Source of the DNA: an uncultured Bacilli bacterium
GTDB taxonomy: Bacteria; Bacillota_I; Bacilli_A; RF39; UBA660
NCBI GenBank assembly: GCA_944350445.1
Contig: CALVOW010000018.1
Span: forward strand, 1 to 33,692
Reading direction: 5' to 3'
DNA length: 33,692 bases
Positions 8,676-16,685 of this stretch are shown piece by piece; the stretch's first letter is position 1; each line of letters starts with the position of its first letter. Below the pieces are notes generated by a model. The model did not search any database and was not told where the DNA came from. It was given only the letters and a program-made list of their open reading frames with translations. The position numbers and the translations under genes are program-made.

Positions 8676-9681
8676 GACAACAATTTTCTTTATTGTGGTA
8701 GATATTTTCGTAGTTTTTTGCTTTGTTCTTTTTTATGGACCTTATGAAGAATTTCGAAATGTTATTGTTAATACTGCTATGGTTACTAAATCGCATCAAT
8801 ATATTGCTTATACTTTTTATAGTGAAGAAACAGTTCAAAGTATTCTTGATTTAAATAAATTTATTCCGGTAACGGAAGAAATTGATTTAGATGATATCGT
8901 AATTGATACTAGTGAAAAAGATAGTTATGACAATGAATATGATGAGGCTATTTTAACTAGGGAAGATGGAAATGAAGATTATAAATATTTAAAAGTAAAG
9001 GTTGGAAAATACAATGCTCATTTAGTAGCTATATATCATCCTGAAGATGTTCGGTTAATTACTAGTAAATCTTTTAATACTGGTAGTGGTCAAGAAACAG
9101 TTTTAAATATGTGCAAAAGATATGGTGGTTTAGTTTGTATTAATGGTGGTGGATTTCAAGATCCTGATGGTTGGGGTAGTGATATTCCGCTGGGTTATGT
9201 TATTAAAGATGGCGAGGTTATTTGGGCTCCTGATAATACTAAACAAAACATTATCGGTTTAACCTATGATAATAAATTATTACTTGTAAATGCAACTGGT
9301 GAAGAGGCAGTTGAGATGGGAATGCGTGATGGGCTTCAATTTGGACCTTTCTTAATTGTTAATGGAGAAAGCATTAAATACACGTCATCAGCCGGAGGTT
9401 ATGATAGGGCTGCCAGAGTTGCAATTGCCCAAAGAAAAGATGGAGTTATTCTCTTCTTAGCTACCGAAGGAACTCATGGGGCTGGTCCTACTATGAAAGA
9501 GGTAGTTGATACCTTAGAATTATATGGAGCTTATAATGCAGCTAATTTAGATGGAGGAACATCTTCTCAAATGGTAATTAATGGTAAACTTGTTAATAAT
9601 CCAAAAAATGTCTTTGGTCAATCGGTTACTGGTGGCAGAAGAGTTGTAACGGGATTTGGATTAATTAAATCAGATGATTGA
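8668..9681 (+). CDS. Phosphodiester glycosidase (NAGPA domain) with N-terminal membrane anchor
   Basis: 337 aa from ATG 8668, which has GGAGG five bases upstream; the longer frame from 8623 lies inside the previous gene. A hydrophobic helix spans about residues 5-23, then a linker, then a NAGPA (DUF2233) domain from about residue 100 on. Diagnostic pieces are VCINGGGFQDPDGWGSD, AARVAIAQRKDG, NLDGGTSSQMVINGK and GGRRVVTGFGL. Relatives cleave sugar-phosphodiester bonds in exopolysaccharides, teichoic-type polymers or the mammalian mannose-6-phosphate signal; the substrate here is probably a cell-surface polymer (inference). It is translationally coupled to the preceding repeat protein. Confidence 0.85.
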   Translation: MRKTTIFFIVVDIFVVFCFVLFYGPYEEFRNVIVNTAMVTKSHQYIAYTFYSEETVQSILDLNKFIPVTEEIDLDDIVIDTSEKDSYDNEYDEAILTREDGNEDYKYLKVKVGKYNAHLVAIYHPEDVRLITSKSFNTGSGQETVLNMCKRYGGLVCINGGGFQDPDGWGSDIPLGYVIKDGEVIWAPDNTKQNIIGLTYDNKLLLVNATGEEAVEMGMRDGLQFGPFLIVNGESIKYTSSAGGYDRAARVAIAQRKDGVILFLATEGTHGAGPTMKEVVDTLELYGAYNAANLDGGTSSQMVINGKLVNNPKNVFGQSVTGGRRVVTGFGLIKSDD

Positions 9682-9694
9682 TAAAAATAAAGAA

Positions 9695-9726
9695 AAGAGT
9701 TACTCACTTTTTTGGTGGTAACTCTT
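9695..9726 (+). terminator. Strong hairpin, probable terminator
   Basis: AAGAGTTAC pairs with GTAACTCTT, with an inner CAC/GTG extension; the following bases are AT-rich but not a pure T tract. Confidence 0.5.
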
Positions 9727-9764
9727 ATAAAATTTATTAAAGACGAGATTTTGGTGTCATAATT

Positions 9765-9793
9765 TTGACAAAATCTTAAGAATATGCTATAAT
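9765..9793 (+). promoter_or_regulatory. Consensus sigma-A promoter
   Basis: Perfect TTGACA (9765-9770), 17-nt spacer, perfect TATAAT (9788-9793) upstream of the HAD-like gene. Confidence 0.8.
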
Positions 9794-9831
9794 ATAGCCA
9801 CTTTGGTTAACTATGAGGATAGGAGGATTTT

Positions 9832-10686
9832 ATGGTTGATATAATGAAATATAATGAATTAAAATTAACTGAATTAAAAGAAAAGATAAAAGATTGTAAT
9901 GGTGCTTATCGACTTTTTTGTATTGATGTTGATGATGTTTTGTTTGATATAATTCCCGTCATGCAAAAAGTATTAGCATCGATTGATTACCGAGCAACTA
10001 ATAAATATCGTGAGGAAATATCTAAAGAAACATCAGAAGATGCAAAAGCGGAATTTAAAAAATCTTATCTTATTTTAGATGCTATTTTAGAAGAACATAA
10101 ATGTATTATTGAAAATGATGAAGGTAAAAAAGAAAAGTTAGATTTTTCCAAACCTTTAATTGATTATGAAAAATTTTATGTTGATGAGAATCTTTTTCCG
10201 TTAGCAATTGAATTTATTAAGTTTATGATACTAAATAAAAGCAAAAATGATTTTTTTATCTTTGTATCACATCGCAATCCAGTAAGAGAAGCTATTATTA
10301 AAACTCGAAGACTTTATGAATTAGTGCCAGAAATTGATGGTATTATTACTCCACCTTTTCATGAAGAAATTGGGGCTGAGCAAATGAGTAATAAAGGACT
10401 TTTTGTAATGCAAATTTTAGAATTGGATAATTTGGATAATTGTATTTTAATTGACAACAGTAAAAGTAATGGTATAAGATGGCGAAAATTAGGAGGTTAC
10501 GATATTCGTTTTTTACCAGAAGGTTTTCAGGCATATCATACCTTAACTGATCATATGTCAAAAATAACCAAACTAGATCCATTTATGATTCAATTTTGTA
10601 TATCTTATATAAAATATGCAAGACTTCATCCAGAATATCCTGATGAGATTCACCAATTAGAAAAAACAAAAAAACTTGTTAAATAA
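9832..10686 (+). CDS. HAD-like phosphatase / 5'-nucleotidase-type protein
   Basis: 284 aa. The HAD nucleophile motif is IDVDDVLFD near residue 40, followed by a helical cap insertion. A motif II-like FIFVSHRNP lies near residue 147 and a late acidic motif (ILIDNSKSNGIRWRKLG) near residue 207, followed by YDIRFLPEG. This is the layout of small soluble HAD phosphatases such as deoxyribonucleotidases; substrate unknown. ATG 9832 follows AGGAGG; a second ATG at 9844 is possible but has a poorer site. Driven by a perfect-consensus promoter, so probably well expressed. The next gene starts 25 bp downstream and is probably cotranscribed. Confidence 0.7.
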   Translation: MVDIMKYNELKLTELKEKIKDCNGAYRLFCIDVDDVLFDIIPVMQKVLASIDYRATNKYREEISKETSEDAKAEFKKSYLILDAILEEHKCIIENDEGKKEKLDFSKPLIDYEKFYVDENLFPLAIEFIKFMILNKSKNDFFIFVSHRNPVREAIIKTRRLYELVPEIDGIITPPFHEEIGAEQMSNKGLFVMQILELDNLDNCILIDNSKSNGIRWRKLGGYDIRFLPEGFQAYHTLTDHMSKITKLDPFMIQFCISYIKYARLHPEYPDEIHQLEKTKKLVK

Positions 10687-10711
10687 ATATTATTAAAGGG
10701 GTTTTAGTTTA

Positions 10712-11338
10712 ATGTTTAATAGATATTTAAATAAATTGTTTTGGCAATATAAAAATGCTCTTGGAAATAAGGAATTAAGTTTTAATGATGAAAAAACCAA
10801 ACAAGCTTTTTTGAAGTGGATTAAAGAATTGAAATTTAAATTAGAACTATATCGTTTATTTTTAAAAAAATATGCAATTATTAATTCTAAAAAGACCGTT
10901 TTAGAATTAGACAAAGGCCCTTTTGATACAATTTTAAAAGATGAATTTATGATATTATCAACACAATATGCAAGTATTTTTGATGAAAGCGATACAGCCA
11001 TAATTATTAATGGAATCATGAATTTATCTGATAAAATACCAAAAGTTCAAGCTATAAATTCATCACGAGGAATAATTACTTCTAATATTTCTTATTTTCT
11101 AACCCAAAATCCTTACGATCCGAAAAAAACATCTTTAAAATTAGTTGATATTTATAATCATAAATACAATGTTTGTCTAGGTTTTTTTGGAAATATTAAG
11201 GATCAAGATAGAGAAAAGAAAATAGAAGATTTAAAAACTTTTCAAAAACAAGTAAATGGAAACTATGAAGATACAGTTCAAAATGATGTTTATATGGGTT
11301 TAGTTTATACAAATGAGAATTTTAAAAAGACGATTTAA
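10712..11338 (+). CDS. Hypothetical protein, 208 aa
   Basis: I do not recognise this protein. It starts at ATG 10712 behind AAAGGGG and probably forms an operon with the HAD-like gene. It is Lys-rich with an N-terminal helical half (many FLKW/LELYRLFLKK-type segments) and a C-terminal half of alternating strands; no signal peptide, no membrane span, no cysteine cluster. Its stop codon lies in the loop of a terminator shared with the convergent coat-like gene. Confidence 0.65.
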   Translation: MFNRYLNKLFWQYKNALGNKELSFNDEKTKQAFLKWIKELKFKLELYRLFLKKYAIINSKKTVLELDKGPFDTILKDEFMILSTQYASIFDESDTAIIINGIMNLSDKIPKVQAINSSRGIITSNISYFLTQNPYDPKKTSLKLVDIYNHKYNVCLGFFGNIKDQDREKKIEDLKTFQKQVNGNYEDTVQNDVYMGLVYTNENFKKTI

Positions 11339-11352
11339 GCGTCTTTTTTTTA
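11324..11352. terminator. Bidirectional terminator between convergent genes
   Basis: AAAAAGACG / CGTCTTTTT stem with T tracts in both directions; the stop codon of the upstream gene falls in the loop. Confidence 0.8.
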
Positions 11353-11619
11353 ATAATATATATTTGTATTAGATGAATATGGGGGATATGGATAAGGCAT
11401 TGATTGTGGTGGGAAATAAACTGGTATTGGACCTTGTTGATAATTTGGTCTACCAAGTAAATAACCGCCAACTCCACCTAAAAGAAATGGTGCTAAAAAT
11501 CCGCCTCCAAAGAACCTGTCTCCATCTTGATAGTAAGTGGTCGTAGTAGTTGGACTACTTCGATAATAATTTCCTGGTTTATAATAACGATTTTGTGGTA
11601 TATTATAATTAGTATACAT
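11350..11619 (-). CDS. Small Tyr/Pro/Gly-rich protein, probable spore coat or surface component
   Basis: 89 aa. The ends are rich in Tyr, Pro, Asn and Gln (NIPQNRYYKPGNYYRSS near the start, PYPYPPYSS near the end) and flank a central Gly/Leu hydrophobic stretch GGGFLAPFLLGGVGGYLLG. The composition resembles low-complexity coat or exosporium proteins of spore formers, and the window has other sporulation genes; the assignment is by composition and context, not by homology. ATG 11619 has GGAAAGGAG upstream. Transcribed divergently from the aminopeptidase gene. Confidence 0.55.
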   Translation of the reverse strand: MYTNYNIPQNRYYKPGNYYRSSPTTTTTYYQDGDRFFGGGFLAPFLLGGVGGYLLGRPNYQQGPIPVYFPPQSMPYPYPPYSSNTNIYY

Positions 11620-11670
11620 AAAATACTCCTTTCCAAGATATTTTATGTTAGAAAGAAAGGAATGTTAAAA

Positions 11671-12771
11671 ATGGAGAGAATACAAAAATTAAGTGAAATA
11701 ATTGTTAATCATAGTATTAAAGTAAAAGAAAATGAGAAGGTTTTGATTACTTATCAATCAAATAAATCAATGCCACTTGTTCGGGCTTTGGTTGAGGACA
11801 TATTAAAACATAAAGGAATTCCTACGATTAAATATATTGATCCAGAAATTTCTAATATAATAAAGGAAAATTTAAATGAATCCATTATTGAAAATAAAAA
11901 AAATACTTTAAAATTTGAAGTAGAAGAATATGATTCATTTATTCAAATTAAATATACAATTAGTGATTATTATGATCGGTTAGTTGATCAAGAATTAAAT
12001 AATAAATTAAAAAAGGCTTTAAGTAAATATAAAGATATTCAAGTTAATAAGAAAAAATGGGTTCTTTTAAATTATCCTAGTATAGTTGATGCTTATAAAG
12101 CCAAAATGTCATATAATAAATTTTATAATTTTGCTTTTGATACCATGACTGTTGATTATGATAAAATGTATCAAGATATGTTACCACTTAAAAAATTAAT
12201 GGAAAAAACTGATAAAGTTCATATTAAAGGTGAAAAAACTGATCTTACATTTAGTATCAAAGGCCTTCCAGCAATTATTTGTGCTGGTGAATCAAATATT
12301 CCTGATGGTGAAGTATTTACGGCACCTGTTAAAAACAGTGTTAACGGAACAATAACTTTTAATACGAATTCTCCTTACGATGGCTATATTTTTGAAAACG
12401 TTTCTTTAACATTTAAAGATGGAAAAATAATTGATGCGACTTGTAAAAATAATTCGGAAAAATTAAATCAAATTTTAAATACTGATGAAGGAAGTCGTTA
12501 TGTAGGAGAATTTTCCTTGGGTCTAAATCCTAAGATTTTAAATCCAATTGGCGATATTTTGTATGATGAAAAAATCTTTGGTAGTATTCATTTTACGCCC
12601 GGAGCAGCTTACAAGGAGTGTTTTAATGGGAATAGTTCAGATATTCACTGGGATATGGTTTTAATTCAAAGAAAAGACTATGGTGGTGGAGAAATATATT
12701 TTGATGATAAATTAATTCGTAAGGATGGAGAATTTGTTTTAGATGAACTTAAAAATTTAAATTATAAATAA
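11671..12771 (+). CDS. M29 family aminopeptidase (AmpS/PepS type)
   Basis: 366 aa from ATG 11671 (AAAGGAA eight bases upstream); the longer open frame back to 11527 runs over the divergent coat-like gene and is not coding. Family M29 features are visible: the PDGEVFTAPVKNSVNG segment carrying a metal-ligand Glu, a late Glu in VGEFSLGLNP, and the H-F-T-P-G-A region with SSDIHWDMVL near the C terminus. These enzymes are cytosolic dimeric metallo-aminopeptidases that trim N-terminal residues from peptides. The N-terminal domain opens with ERIQKLSEIIVNHS, as is usual for the family. Confidence 0.85.
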   Translation: MERIQKLSEIIVNHSIKVKENEKVLITYQSNKSMPLVRALVEDILKHKGIPTIKYIDPEISNIIKENLNESIIENKKNTLKFEVEEYDSFIQIKYTISDYYDRLVDQELNNKLKKALSKYKDIQVNKKKWVLLNYPSIVDAYKAKMSYNKFYNFAFDTMTVDYDKMYQDMLPLKKLMEKTDKVHIKGEKTDLTFSIKGLPAIICAGESNIPDGEVFTAPVKNSVNGTITFNTNSPYDGYIFENVSLTFKDGKIIDATCKNNSEKLNQILNTDEGSRYVGEFSLGLNPKILNPIGDILYDEKIFGSIHFTPGAAYKECFNGNSSDIHWDMVLIQRKDYGGGEIYFDDKLIRKDGEFVLDELKNLNYK

Positions 12772-12823
12772 TTAATTTAAATTTTTTTTATATTAAAAAT
12801 AGATTTTACTTGTCACATATTAA

Positions 12824-12852
12824 TTGTTATTCTTATTTTTTTGTGTTATATT
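12824..12852 (+). promoter_or_regulatory. Putative sigma-A promoter
   Basis: TTGTTA (12824-12829), 17-nt spacer, TATATT (12847-12852), 17 bp before the deaminase start codon. Confidence 0.5.
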
Positions 12853-12869
12853 AATTTAGAAGGTGAAAT

Positions 12870-13319
12870 ATGCAAGAATATTTTAAAAAAGCCATTGACC
12901 TAGCTAGAGTAGGAGTTAAAAATAAAGAAGGAGGACCATTTGGCGCAGTTGTTGTTAAAGATGGTCAAATTATTGGATTTGGAAACAATAAAGTTTTAAA
13001 AGAAAATGATCCAACATCTCACGCGGAAATTGTAGCTATTCGTGATGCTTGTAAAAGAATTAATAGTTATAATTTAGAAGGAGCAAAAATTTATTCAACT
13101 AGCGAACCTTGTCCCATGTGTTTGTCAGCCATTATTTGGGCTAATATAAAAGAAGTTTATTTTGTAACGACAAGAGAAGAAGTAGGTAGTATTGGTTTTC
13201 GTGATGATTTAATTTATAACTATTTAGAAGGGAAAAAGAAAGACATTCTAAATTTGCAAAAAGTAGAAAACTTTGAATGTGAAAAATTATTGCTTGATTA
13301 TAAAAATACGATTTATTAA
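12870..13319 (+). CDS. guaD: Guanine deaminase (cytidine-deaminase fold)
   Basis: 149 aa. The zinc-binding and catalytic motifs of the CDA fold are complete: SHAEIVAIR (zinc His and proton-shuttle Glu, near residue 52) and SEPCPMCLSAIIWA (two zinc Cys, near residue 80). The opening GGPFGAVVVKDGQIIG and the C-terminal FRDDLIYNYL match the small guanine deaminases such as Bacillus GuaD rather than tRNA-adenosine deaminase TadA. The expected reaction is guanine to xanthine plus ammonia in purine salvage. ATG 12870 follows AGAAGGTGAAAT. Confidence 0.8.
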   Translation: MQEYFKKAIDLARVGVKNKEGGPFGAVVVKDGQIIGFGNNKVLKENDPTSHAEIVAIRDACKRINSYNLEGAKIYSTSEPCPMCLSAIIWANIKEVYFVTTREEVGSIGFRDDLIYNYLEGKKKDILNLQKVENFECEKLLLDYKNTIY

Positions 13320-13346
13320 ATAAATTATTGATATTTAAGGAGGAGT

Positions 13347-14255
13347 ATGGAAAAACTAGTTTTAAAGAAAAATAATGATAATTTATTAAAAGTTAATTAT
13401 GCTAATGCCCTAAAAGATGAAGCTTTTTTTGAATTAGTTAATTCACTTCCAATAGATTCTAGTATTAAAATGAAATATACTTCTCGTTTAGAAGAAGCAG
13501 CTTTAGAGTTTAAAAATTGTAAGAATTGTAAGACATTACTTAGTTGTAAAAATTTCATGAAAGGTTTTTGTTTAACACCCAAAGTTTTAAATGACTCTTT
13601 AACTTTTTCTTATCAAAAATGCGCTTTAAAAGCGGCATGTGATTTAAAAAATGAATATTTAAAAAATGTTTATTTTTACCAAATACCAAATTCTATTCAA
13701 GAAGCGAGTTTTAAAAATATTTATAAAGATGATGCTAGTAGACTTGAAATTATTAAAAAAATAAAGTCTTTTTATGATGATTATAAGAAAGGAATTGAGT
13801 CAAAAGGCATATATTTAAATGGCAATTTTGGATCAGGGAAATCCTATTTAATTGGGGCTTTATTTAATGAACTTGCTAAATTTAATTTTCAAAGTGCTAT
13901 TATTTATTTTCCAGAATTTTTAAGAAGTTTAAAAGCAAGTTTTAAAAATTCTTCGGAATCAGATGAAAAATTTGAAATGATTAAAAAAATGCCACTTTTA
14001 TTAATTGATGATATAGGAGCTGAAAAATTAACCGATTGGGCTCGCGATGAAATACTTGGTAGTATTTTACAATATCGAATGGATTTTAAATTACCAACTT
14101 TTTTTACTTCTAATTTAACTATTCAAGAATTAGAAAATCACTTACAAATAACTAATTCAACAGCTGACAAAATAAAAGCTAGACGAATTATTGAAAGAAT
14201 TAAATTTTTAAGTTTAGAAGTAACATTAATTGGTGTTAATAGAAGGAGCGAATAA
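13347..14255 (+). CDS. dnaI: Primosomal helicase loader DnaI
   Basis: 302 aa. An N-terminal domain carries a cysteine cluster (C58, C61, C67, C75), consistent with the zinc-binding helicase-interaction domain of DnaI. An AAA+ domain follows with Walker A GNFGSGKSY near residue 160, Walker B LLLIDDIGAEK near 217, sensor region PTFFTSNLT and a C-terminal RIIERIKF. DnaI loads the replicative helicase during primosome assembly. ATG 13347 follows AAGGAGG. The RNB gene begins one base after its stop codon, so the two are cotranscribed. Confidence 0.9.
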   Translation: MEKLVLKKNNDNLLKVNYANALKDEAFFELVNSLPIDSSIKMKYTSRLEEAALEFKNCKNCKTLLSCKNFMKGFCLTPKVLNDSLTFSYQKCALKAACDLKNEYLKNVYFYQIPNSIQEASFKNIYKDDASRLEIIKKIKSFYDDYKKGIESKGIYLNGNFGSGKSYLIGALFNELAKFNFQSAIIYFPEFLRSLKASFKNSSESDEKFEMIKKMPLLLIDDIGAEKLTDWARDEILGSILQYRMDFKLPTFFTSNLTIQELENHLQITNSTADKIKARRIIERIKFLSLEVTLIGVNRRSE

Positions 14256-14256
14256 T

Positions 14257-16089
14257 ATGAATAAGAGTAATTTATTAAGAATAAAAGGAATAATAGAAAC
14301 ATCAAAAAATATAGAGCAGTGTATGGAATCTTTAAATCTTGATACTTACTCTTCTTTTATATGTTTTTATTGTTTATTAGATGAAGGTATATTTTCTTAT
14401 GAACCAGAGGAAGATTATGAATTTTTAATTAAAACAGTTTTTTATCTACAAATTTTATATCAAAAATTAAGTCCTAGTAAAAAGAAACTTTATCGTCAAA
14501 AATTACAAAAAATGCGAAAACTCTATAAAGATTATATTAGTTTTGTTGATTCTTATAATAAAGAATATTATAAAAAAGTTTTTCTTTGTTTAGAAAACTT
14601 ACTTAACAATAAGAAAAAAGTAATTGAAGAAATTCAAAGTGAAGATAATTTATATGAACTTTTATATGAGGTTATATTTTCTTTAAAAAGCTTAGAATAT
14701 TTAGATGTTTTAATTGAGAAAATTCCCAATATTGTTAATTCAAAGCAAGATGAAATACCTATTTTTTTAAAAGTTTTAGAAGCTTATTTGAATGATGTTA
14801 AAATGGAAAAAGTAGAAAATAAAAATTCTTATTATAGTCGGGTTTTAAATAAGTTTCTTCATGAAGAAACATTTGATTTAACAAATCAAATGCGAGATAT
14901 TATATTAAATAATTTAAATGATTTTTTAAGTGGTTATAAAAATATTTCTAAAGAAGATTTAGAAATGATTAAAAATATCATTGCTCATATAAAAAAACAA
15001 TGTGCTATAGATAATTATAATATTGACAAATCAGAATATGTTTTATCAAAAAGAGATTTGCATTCTTTGGAAAAATTTAATAAAATGGTCGATAAAAGGG
15101 TATTTTTAAAAGAATATATAATAACAATTGATGATAGTAATTCTCAGGTTTTAGATGATGGTATTTCGATTTTTAAACTTGAAAATGGAAATATATTATT
15201 TAAAGTTCATATAGCTGATCCATTGGCAATATTTCCTTATAAATCAGATGTTATTAAAGATGCTAAAAATAGGACAACAACTATTTATAAACAAGATGAA
15301 CCAATTCAAATGTTACCGAGTATTTTGGGTAGTAATAAATTATCTTTAATGGAAGATAGAAAAAGATTGGCTAAATCTTTTTGTTTTGAGTATAATCAAG
15401 AATCAGGAATTGTTAATTTTTATATTGAAAATACGTTAATTAATGTTAATAAAAGATATACTTATGATGAGGTTAATGAACTTTATAAAAAGGGTGGAAC
15501 AAATAAATTAGAGAGTGAAATGTTCTTACTTTATGATGAAATTGTTACCTATTTAAAAAAAGTATTTCAAAATGCTAAATTATATGAAGAAATAAAACAA
15601 GAAAATATTATTGGTCATCATCAAAAAATGAATAGTTTTTCGGAAAATCTAGTTAGTTATTTTATGATGTTTACTGGGTATATGACAGCTAAGTATTTTT
15701 CTGATAATAAATTACCATTTGTCTATCGTTGTCATCAATTTGATCCTAAATGGCAACAGTTATTAGATGAGTATAAAATGCTTTTGGATAGTAAGGAAAG
15801 TAAAAAGTTATTAACAGAAATAAAAGCTATGTTTCCAAAATCATATTATTCAAGAGAAAATACTGGTCATATGGGTCTTAAAATACCTTATTATTCGCAT
15901 ATAACAAGTCCATTAAGAAGATTTGCCGATATTTTAAATATGCATGCTTTAAATATTTGTTATTTTCAAATTCCAAGAGATAAAGAACTTTATAAATTAG
16001 AACAAGAAATAAATTTAACATGTAGTTATTTGAATATGCAAAGTAATTCCATTGATGAATATTTAGCCAAAATGAAAGTAAAAAAATAA
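14257..16089 (+). CDS. Divergent RNase II/R-type (RNB domain) protein
   Basis: 610 aa from ATG 14257 (AAGGAGCG upstream, directly after dnaI). The first roughly 280 residues are helical and unlike the cold-shock domains of RNase II/R. The RNB region starts around residue 290 with ITIDDSNSQVLDDGIS and ends with HITSPLRRFADILNMHAL, which matches the conserved HFTSPIRRYADL stretch of RNase R. Comparing with the canonical TID-x5-DxDD pattern, three of the four catalytic aspartates are kept and the second is Val. No S1 domain follows. It may be a weakened nuclease or an RNA-binding derivative; true activity is uncertain. Confidence 0.7.
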   Translation: MNKSNLLRIKGIIETSKNIEQCMESLNLDTYSSFICFYCLLDEGIFSYEPEEDYEFLIKTVFYLQILYQKLSPSKKKLYRQKLQKMRKLYKDYISFVDSYNKEYYKKVFLCLENLLNNKKKVIEEIQSEDNLYELLYEVIFSLKSLEYLDVLIEKIPNIVNSKQDEIPIFLKVLEAYLNDVKMEKVENKNSYYSRVLNKFLHEETFDLTNQMRDIILNNLNDFLSGYKNISKEDLEMIKNIIAHIKKQCAIDNYNIDKSEYVLSKRDLHSLEKFNKMVDKRVFLKEYIITIDDSNSQVLDDGISIFKLENGNILFKVHIADPLAIFPYKSDVIKDAKNRTTTIYKQDEPIQMLPSILGSNKLSLMEDRKRLAKSFCFEYNQESGIVNFYIENTLINVNKRYTYDEVNELYKKGGTNKLESEMFLLYDEIVTYLKKVFQNAKLYEEIKQENIIGHHQKMNSFSENLVSYFMMFTGYMTAKYFSDNKLPFVYRCHQFDPKWQQLLDEYKMLLDSKESKKLLTEIKAMFPKSYYSRENTGHMGLKIPYYSHITSPLRRFADILNMHALNICYFQIPRDKELYKLEQEINLTCSYLNMQSNSIDEYLAKMKVKK

Positions 16090-16169
16090 AAATAATTATT
16101 ATTTAATGCTAATTATTTTAATATAGTAATAATAAGTTTTGAAGTTAATAATTAGTTATAATTATGAGA

Positions 16170-16198
16170 AATTAGAGAGAATATCTAATTCTTTTTTT
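16170..16198 (+). terminator. Rho-independent terminator upstream of the SpoVA operon
   Basis: AATTAGA / TCTAATT stem with a 7-nt loop followed by CTTTTTTT; probably ends the dnaI-RNB transcript. Confidence 0.7.
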
Positions 16199-16227
16199 GT
16201 ATATTTTTTCCAAATAAGTTAATAATA
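16199..16227 (+). promoter_or_regulatory. Possible sigma-G/F-type forespore promoter of spoVA
   Basis: GTATA (16199-16203), 17-nt gap, AATAATA (16221-16227), 15 bp ahead of the operon. This loosely fits the forespore sigma consensus (GNATR / CATNNTA) and the known forespore control of spoVA genes; the match is weak. Confidence 0.25.
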
Positions 16228-16241
16228 AGAATGGTGATAAT

Positions 16242-16685
16242 GTGGAAAAAAAATTATATGATAAATTGGTGATGACTCATAAGCCAAAAGAACATAGGGG
16301 ACAAAATGCTTTTATTGCTTTTGTAGTTGGTGGAATAATGGGAGTAATTGGTCAACTTTTAGTAGAATTTTATTCTTATTATTTAGGTTTATCAAGTATT
16401 GATGCTTCGATTTTCATGATTGTAACCCTTATCTTTTTAGCTAGTTTATTTACAGCTCTTGGCTTTTTTGATAAATGGGTAAAATTTGCTAAATGTGGTC
16501 TTATTATTCCCATTACCGGTTTTGCGCATTCAATGACAAGTGCTGCTATTGAGTATAAAAAAGAAGGACTTGTAACTGGACTTGGAGCTAATATGTTTAA
16601 ATTAGCTGGAACCGTTATTTTATATGGAGTAGTCTCAGCTTATATTTTTGGTTTTATTAGACTTATTATTATGGGAGGTGCTTGA
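16242..16685 (+). CDS. spoVAC: Stage V sporulation protein AC
   Basis: 147 aa integral membrane protein, the usual SpoVAC length. Recognisable segments: FIAFVVGGIMGVIGQ at the first helix, the motif IPITGFAHSMTSAAIEYKKE near residue 87, and LGANMFKLAGTVILYGV toward the end. SpoVAC is a channel component in the spore inner membrane, used for dipicolinate movement during sporulation and germination. GTG 16242 is the likely start (AATGGTGATAAT upstream). The stop codon overlaps the SpoVAD start. Confidence 0.92.
   Translation: MEKKLYDKLVMTHKPKEHRGQNAFIAFVVGGIMGVIGQLLVEFYSYYLGLSSIDASIFMIVTLIFLASLFTALGFFDKWVKFAKCGLIIPITGFAHSMTSAAIEYKKEGLVTGLGANMFKLAGTVILYGVVSAYIFGFIRLIIMGGA

Noticed and set aside
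10346-11019. Minus-strand ORFs at 10346-10582 and 10693-11019
   Set aside because: They lie fully inside the HAD-like and following plus-strand genes, have no ribosome sites, and show the composition of reversed coding sequence.
13397-13582. Minus-strand ORF inside dnaI
   Set aside because: Shadow of a well-supported gene.
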